A stretch of 20,097 bases of DNA from positions 1 through 20,097 of the forward strand of contig JAYWAC010000018.1 in the NCBI GenBank assembly GCA_043782755.1, given 5' to 3'. Positions 15,654-20,097 of the stretch are shown here, piece after piece. Under the pieces are notes generated by a model. It searched no databases and had not been told where the DNA came from. It saw only the letters and a list, made by a program, of their open reading frames with translations. Both the position numbers and the translations under genes were made by a program. Positions within the stretch are counted from its first letter, which is position 1. Each line of letters opens with the position of its first letter. This stretch comes from JADJYF01 sp043782755. GTDB lineage: Bacteria > Pseudomonadota > Gammaproteobacteria > Ga0077536.

Positions 15654-15659
15654 ATTATA
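15654..15659 (-). promoter_or_regulatory. Candidate -10 box of glgC-glcD
   Basis: A perfect TATAAT on the minus strand lies 27 bp upstream of the glgC ATG. No good -35 is present at 16-18 bp; the segment there reads CTTCTC. Transcription would start near 15647. An activator-dependent promoter is possible. Confidence 0.4.
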
Positions 15660-15809
15660 CGCGGCGCCGAAGCGGAGAGAAGGGTTAGCCGACTTGCACC
15701 GAAATAACCCCGGGGCAGACCCAGCCCAAGGTGTGCGCATGGTCCCACTATCGCGCCCAGGCCCGGGCGCTATTGCGCGCAAGCTGGTGGTTTGGTCGCC
15801 CGCCGTCGC

Positions 15810-15815
15810 TATAAT
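15810..15815 (+). promoter_or_regulatory. Candidate -10 box of rng-yhdP
   Basis: A perfect TATAAT lies 54 bp upstream of the rng ATG, with a weak -35 region (GTGGTT at 15787-15792, 17-bp spacing). It faces away from the glgC -10 box, so the 243-bp intergenic region appears to hold divergent promoters. Confidence 0.4.
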
Positions 15816-15869
15816 GCCGCCACCGCCGCACTCGGCACTGTTGCACTCACCGGCTCCCTCGCTTCAAGC

Positions 15870-17393
15870 ATGGCGGAAGAATTCCTAGTCAACATCACGC
15901 CGCAGGAGACGCGGGTCGCCGTCATCGAGAACGGCGTGCTGCAGGAACTCGCCATCGAACGCACCCGCAATCGCGGGCTGGTCGGCAATATCTATCTGGG
16001 GAAAATCAGCCGCGTGCTGCCCGGCATGGGCGCGGCATTTCTCGACATCGGCCTCGATCGCACCGCCTTTCTGCACGTCTCGGACATCGCCGCCGCCAGC
16101 CGGCGCGCCGAGGAGAGCGGCCATGAAGTCTCCATCGAACAGGCCGTGCGCGAGGGCGAGACCCTGGTCGTGCAGGTCACCAAGGACCCGCTCGGCACCA
16201 AGGGCGCACGTCTCACCACTTATATCAGCGTGCCTTCCCGCTACCTGGTATTCATGCCCGGCTCGAGCACGGTCGGCATCTCGCAGCGGATCGAGGACGA
16301 CGGTGAACGTTCGCGTCTGCGCGACCTGATTGTCTCGTTGCAGCCGGACTTAAGGCCGATAGACGACCTCGCCACGACCGCCGACCTGACTCGCTTCAGC
16401 GATAGCGGCGCCCATGCCGGCGGCTATATCGCGCGCACCGCCGCCGAGGGCGTCTCCGGCACCGACTTGGCGACCGACATGGCCTTTCTCAACCGCCTGT
16501 GGCTGTCCATCCAGGAACGCCTGGCGGTGGCCCGCGCGCCCGCCTGCGTGCACGAAGACCTGCCGCTGGTATTGCGCACCCTGCGCGACGTGGCGGTGGC
16601 CTCGGTCGAGAAAGTGCGCATCGACTCCAACGAGAACTACATCAAGGTCTGCGAGTTCGCCGCCGAGTTCACCCCTGAACTGGTGGCGCGCATCGAACAC
16701 TACCCCGGCGAGCGTCCGATCCTTGACCTCTATTCGACCGAGGATGAAATCCACCGCGCCCTGCAACGCAAGGTCGAACTCAAATCCGGCGGCCATCTCA
16801 TCATTGATCAGACCGAGGCCATGACCACCATCGACGTCAACACCGGTGGTTTCGTCGGCCACCGCAATCTCGAAGAGACCATCTTCAAGACTAATCTCGA
16901 GGCCGCTCAGGCCATCGCGCGGCAACTGCGGCTGCGCAATCTGGGCGGCATCATCATCATCGACTTCATCGACATGACCGAGGCCGATCACCAGCGCCAG
17001 GTGCTACGCGCGCTGGAGAAAAGCCTGGAACGTGATCACTCCAAGATCACGGTCAGCGAACTGACCTCGTTGGGGCTGGTGCAAATCACCCGCAAGCGTA
17101 CCCGCGAGAGCCTCGAACACGTACTGTGCGAGACCTGTCCGACCTGCGAGGGTCGCGGCTCGATCAAGACCGCTGAATCGGTGTGCTTCGAGATCTTCCG
17201 CGAGATCCTGCGTGAGGCGCGCCAGTTCGACGCCCAGAGTCTGCTGGTGGTCGCTTCGCAGGAGGTCGTCGACCGCCTGCATGACGAGGAATCGACCAGC
17301 ATCGCCGAACTCGCGGAATTCATTGGCATTCCGATCCGCTTCCAGGTCGAGACCGCCTACACGCAGGAACAATACGACGTCGTTCTGCTGTAG
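15870..17393 (+). CDS. rng: Ribonuclease G
   Basis: RNase G is an RNase E-family endoribonuclease that matures the 5' end of 16S rRNA and degrades some mRNAs. The 507-residue protein starts with the family signature EFLVNITPQETRVAVIENG. An S1 RNA-binding domain covers about 37-120, with GNIYLGKISRVLPGMGAAFLDIG. Catalytic aspartates are D322 in TIDVNTGG and D365 in IIIIDFIDM. The zinc-link cysteines are C420, C423 and C426 in CETCPTC. It lacks the long C-terminal scaffold of RNase E. A segment at about 157-180 looks longer than in E. coli RNase G (489 aa). The frame opens at 15792, but ATG 15870 fits homologues. yhdP begins 7 bp after the stop. Confidence 0.95.
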   Translation: MAEEFLVNITPQETRVAVIENGVLQELAIERTRNRGLVGNIYLGKISRVLPGMGAAFLDIGLDRTAFLHVSDIAAASRRAEESGHEVSIEQAVREGETLVVQVTKDPLGTKGARLTTYISVPSRYLVFMPGSSTVGISQRIEDDGERSRLRDLIVSLQPDLRPIDDLATTADLTRFSDSGAHAGGYIARTAAEGVSGTDLATDMAFLNRLWLSIQERLAVARAPACVHEDLPLVLRTLRDVAVASVEKVRIDSNENYIKVCEFAAEFTPELVARIEHYPGERPILDLYSTEDEIHRALQRKVELKSGGHLIIDQTEAMTTIDVNTGGFVGHRNLEETIFKTNLEAAQAIARQLRLRNLGGIIIIDFIDMTEADHQRQVLRALEKSLERDHSKITVSELTSLGLVQITRKRTRESLEHVLCETCPTCEGRGSIKTAESVCFEIFREILREARQFDAQSLLVVASQEVVDRLHDEESTSIAELAEFIGIPIRFQVETAYTQEQYDVVLL

Positions 17394-17400
17394 TCAGTGC

Positions 17401-20097
17401 ATGCGACGGATTCTCGAGCGTCTCCTCTCACTGCTGTGGACCACCGTCGCGGTGCTCTTGATCGGTGGTGCCGCGCTGGTCACCCTGGTGCGCATGCTGT
17501 TGCCGCAGATCGGCGCACAACGCGATGCCATTGAAACCTGGTTGAGCGAGGTGGTCGGCCGACCGGTGCAGGTCGGCGGCATCAGCGCCAACTGGAGCGG
17601 TTGGGCACCGCGCCTCACCTTTGAACGCCTGGTCATCCTCGATGAGCACCATCAGGCTGAACTCATCCATTTCGAACGCGCCGATATCGATATCGCGCTG
17701 CTCGCCTCGCTCAAAAGCCGTGCACTGAAACCGACCCACCTCGTCGTCAGTGGCGTAGCGATGAATCTGATTCGTGACATGAACGGTCAGTTCTCGATAG
17801 CGGGCATGCCGCCGCCCCATTCGCCGGTGATGCGCTGGTTGCTGGAACAAGACAACTTCGCGGTGCGCCAGGCCGATGTGACGGTCAACGACGAGCGCGC
17901 CCAGGCGAGTTACGCGCTATCGGGGTTGATGCTCACGGTTCAGAGTCATGGCGACGCCAAGACCATCACGCTCTATGTCGATCTGCCCGACATGATCGGC
18001 CGCCATGCGACGCTTGAGATTCACACTCGCGGCAATCCCTTCGATCCGCATTGGGAAGGCAATATCGACGCGCGCCTCGACGGCATCAACAGTGACACTC
18101 TGCTGCGTCAGGCCGACTGGCACGGGCCGCGACCGGACGAGGCGCCAGTCAATCTCATCGCCTGGTCGACTTGGCGCGATGGCCGACTGCGTCATAGCGA
18201 TTTCGAACTCGTCATCGAACGTTCGCGTCACGACCAGGGCCATCTGCTTGAAGCGCGCGGCCAGCTCAGCAAGCGCGATGACAGCTGGCATCTGGCGCTG
18301 GCCGACATCGCCTTACCGGGCGTGACGGGCGCCAAAGGTGATGGCCGTCTGACGGCGGTGTGGCGCGCAGGCGCGGGCCTGGACACGCGTCTCGCGCTGC
18401 GCGCCGCCGCGCTACCCATCGAACCGCTAGCGAAGTTGGTGACGCGCATGAGCGCGCCGAGCACCTGGCGCGAAGGCTTGTTGCGCGCGCAGCCGCGCGG
18501 CCGCTTGGCGCGATTCGATGCGCTGTGGGCGCCACGCAAAGATCAGCCGTCACGTTTCTATGTCGCGGCCAAGCTCGCCGGTCTTGCCTTGCAAGACGCC
18601 GAACAGCCACGCGCAATCGACGGACTCTCGTTTGAACTCAAGGCCAATCGCGGCGGCGGCCATCTCGCTTTTGACGAAGCCGGCTTCACGCTACACGACG
18701 ATCAACGTCTGCGCGCGCCGCTGGATGTCGCGCAGATGAGCGGTGCGCTGTCCTGGCGTCAACGCGGCGACGAGCCACTCGAAGTGCGTGCCTATGAACT
18801 ACGCGCGCGTGTCGCCGGCCATCACATCGGCCTCGATGGCAGCCTCGAACGTAGTGGTGACGCCGCGCCGCTGGTCGACCTGAACGCACGCTTTGCAGCC
18901 GATGACGCCACGCGCATCCACGACTTGCTGCCGCTACACCTGATGCCCGTCCATGGCGAGGAATGGTGCCGTCGTTTATTCGAAAGCGGCCATATCGAGC
19001 GTGGGCGCATCGTCGTCAAAGGTCCGCTCGATCATTTCCCCTTCACTGACAAGAGCGGTGAATTCAGCGCTGATTTCTCGGTGCGCGAAGCGACGCTGCG
19101 TTATGCGCTGTTGTGGCCACAGGCGGTCGACGTCGATGGCGAACTCGCGATTCGCGGTGCGCAACTCAAGTTCGACGTCACGCGCGGCACCATCAGCGGC
19201 GCCGACATCGCCGGCGCGAGTATGGTGCTGCCGAATATGGGCATACACGAACGCATGCTCAAGGTCACCGGCGTAGCGCATGGCACGGCGGCCAGCGCCA
19301 TCGCCCTGGTGCGCGACAGCCCACTCAAGAACGGCCGCGCCGGGCGCCTGACTGATCTCGACATCAGCGGCAATGTCGAAGTGCCACTCACGATGAATCT
19401 CGCGCTCTATCTTGGCGGCCCGCACGAAGTCGAGGGCGAGGCGCGCTTCAATGGCAATCGCATCACCGAGCTGAAACAGAATCTCACCCTCGATGAAGTC
19501 GTCGGTACGGTTAATTTCACCCATCACGACTGGCATGGCGAAGGCCTGCGTGCGGTGTTCGATGGCACGCCGGTAGATCTCGCGATCAACGGCGCCCTGC
19601 ACGACCCGCAATACGACAGCGAATTCCGCATGACCGGTGTGTCACCGGCCGCCGGCCTGGTGCACTACCTTAAGAAATACACGCTACCCATTTACGCCTG
19701 GCTGGATACCAACCAGAAGCTCGCTGCATTGAGCGGTGAGGTGCCGTGGAGCGCGGTACTGAAGGTGCCGAGCGCGGCTGGACTTGAAGGCGGTCTGCCG
19801 CAACAACTGGCGATCGATTCGACCCTCGCAGGACTTGCCATCGACCTGCCCTGGCCTTTCGGCAAAGGCACCGATGATCATCGTCCGCTGCATATCGAAG
19901 CGGCAATCCACGATCACATGGCGGTCCATACACGCGTCGATCTGCATGACGCCCTCAGCATGGAACTCGATGCCGCGCGCGACGACAACGGTCGCGCACA
20001 CCTGACCCGCGCCGAGCTGGTGTTCGGCAGTCTAGCGCCACAGTTCAAGGGCACAGCGGGCGTGAGTCTGGCCGGCTACATCCCGTTGTTGCCGCTG
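17401..20097 (+). CDS. yhdP: YhdP family AsmA-like envelope protein (partial, runs off the right end)
   Basis: The frame is open from ATG 17401 to the last base, 899 codons with no stop, so the 3' part is missing; E. coli YhdP is about 1266 residues. The N-terminus has one membrane anchor (about 11-32), then LPQIGAQRDAIETWLSEVVGRPVQVGGISANWSG split over 34-67, the typical opening of the YhdP/TIGR02099 (DUF3971) family. The rest is a long beta-rich repeat region as in AsmA-like bridge proteins, with WPFGKG near 818-823. YhdP, TamB and YdbH carry phospholipids to the outer membrane in E. coli. It starts 7 bp after rng with no clear ribosome-binding site, so translation is probably coupled; rng-yhdP is the E. 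coli order. Confidence 0.92.
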   Translation, partial: MRRILERLLSLLWTTVAVLLIGGAALVTLVRMLLPQIGAQRDAIETWLSEVVGRPVQVGGISANWSGWAPRLTFERLVILDEHHQAELIHFERADIDIALLASLKSRALKPTHLVVSGVAMNLIRDMNGQFSIAGMPPPHSPVMRWLLEQDNFAVRQADVTVNDERAQASYALSGLMLTVQSHGDAKTITLYVDLPDMIGRHATLEIHTRGNPFDPHWEGNIDARLDGINSDTLLRQADWHGPRPDEAPVNLIAWSTWRDGRLRHSDFELVIERSRHDQGHLLEARGQLSKRDDSWHLALADIALPGVTGAKGDGRLTAVWRAGAGLDTRLALRAAALPIEPLAKLVTRMSAPSTWREGLLRAQPRGRLARFDALWAPRKDQPSRFYVAAKLAGLALQDAEQPRAIDGLSFELKANRGGGHLAFDEAGFTLHDDQRLRAPLDVAQMSGALSWRQRGDEPLEVRAYELRARVAGHHIGLDGSLERSGDAAPLVDLNARFAADDATRIHDLLPLHLMPVHGEEWCRRLFESGHIERGRIVVKGPLDHFPFTDKSGEFSADFSVREATLRYALLWPQAVDVDGELAIRGAQLKFDVTRGTISGADIAGASMVLPNMGIHERMLKVTGVAHGTAASAIALVRDSPLKNGRAGRLTDLDISGNVEVPLTMNLALYLGGPHEVEGEARFNGNRITELKQNLTLDEVVGTVNFTHHDWHGEGLRAVFDGTPVDLAINGALHDPQYDSEFRMTGVSPAAGLVHYLKKYTLPIYAWLDTNQKLAALSGEVPWSAVLKVPSAAGLEGGLPQQLAIDSTLAGLAIDLPWPFGKGTDDHRPLHIEAAIHDHMAVHTRVDLHDALSMELDAARDDNGRAHLTRAELVFGSLAPQFKGTAGVSLAGYIPLLPL

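Noticed and set aside
15627..15782. 52-residue N-terminal extension of GlgC from a TTG
   Set aside because: It would run across the TATAAT box and the palindrome, starts with TTG, and does not resemble GlgC N-termini.

Overview
The window is dense, GC-rich proteobacterial chromosome holding thirteen protein genes, almost all of them housekeeping genes. The proteins look gammaproteobacterial. GlcD, AlaC, TldD, RNase G and RecJ align closely, from memory, with their E. coli counterparts. The order alaC-hom-thrC followed by an RpfE-type gene and recJ recalls the arrangement in many beta/gammaproteobacteria, and rng-yhdP is the E. coli order. I cannot name a genus. I found no RNA genes, CRISPR array, transposase or phage genes, and no gene-free gap exceeds 300 bp.

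Left block (minus strand, read right to left from about 7450 to 1): a candidate promoter, then alaC, hom and thrC (alanine aminotransferase, homoserine dehydrogenase, threonine synthase) tightly packed with 2-3 bp spacing or overlap. Next come a cofactor-independent phosphoglycerate mutase-like/RpfE-type protein, a UPF0149/YecA-like SEC-C protein, and recJ, whose start overlaps the SEC-C gene. A good promoter sits just past recJ and probably drives the next gene outside the window.

Middle block (plus strand): a membrane-anchored PAS-GGDEF-EAL cyclic-di-GMP enzyme, then tldD (zinc protease), then an LLM-class (F420/FMN-type) flavin oxidoreductase. The LLM gene is bracketed by two 83-bp inverted-repeat elements of the same family (REP/BIME-like). 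A degenerate half-element lies between the GGDEF-EAL gene and tldD.

Right block: glgC and glcD form a minus-strand pair. The GlgC homologue is full length but has lost several residues of the ADP-glucose pyrophosphorylase active site. Diverging from it are rng (RNase G) and yhdP (large AsmA-like envelope protein); yhdP runs off the right end without a stop.

The points most worth following are the active-site-degenerate GlgC next to a lone glcD, the 83-bp repeat family flanking the LLM gene, and a cysteine-bearing insertion in threonine synthase. I see no convincing new multi-gene system.
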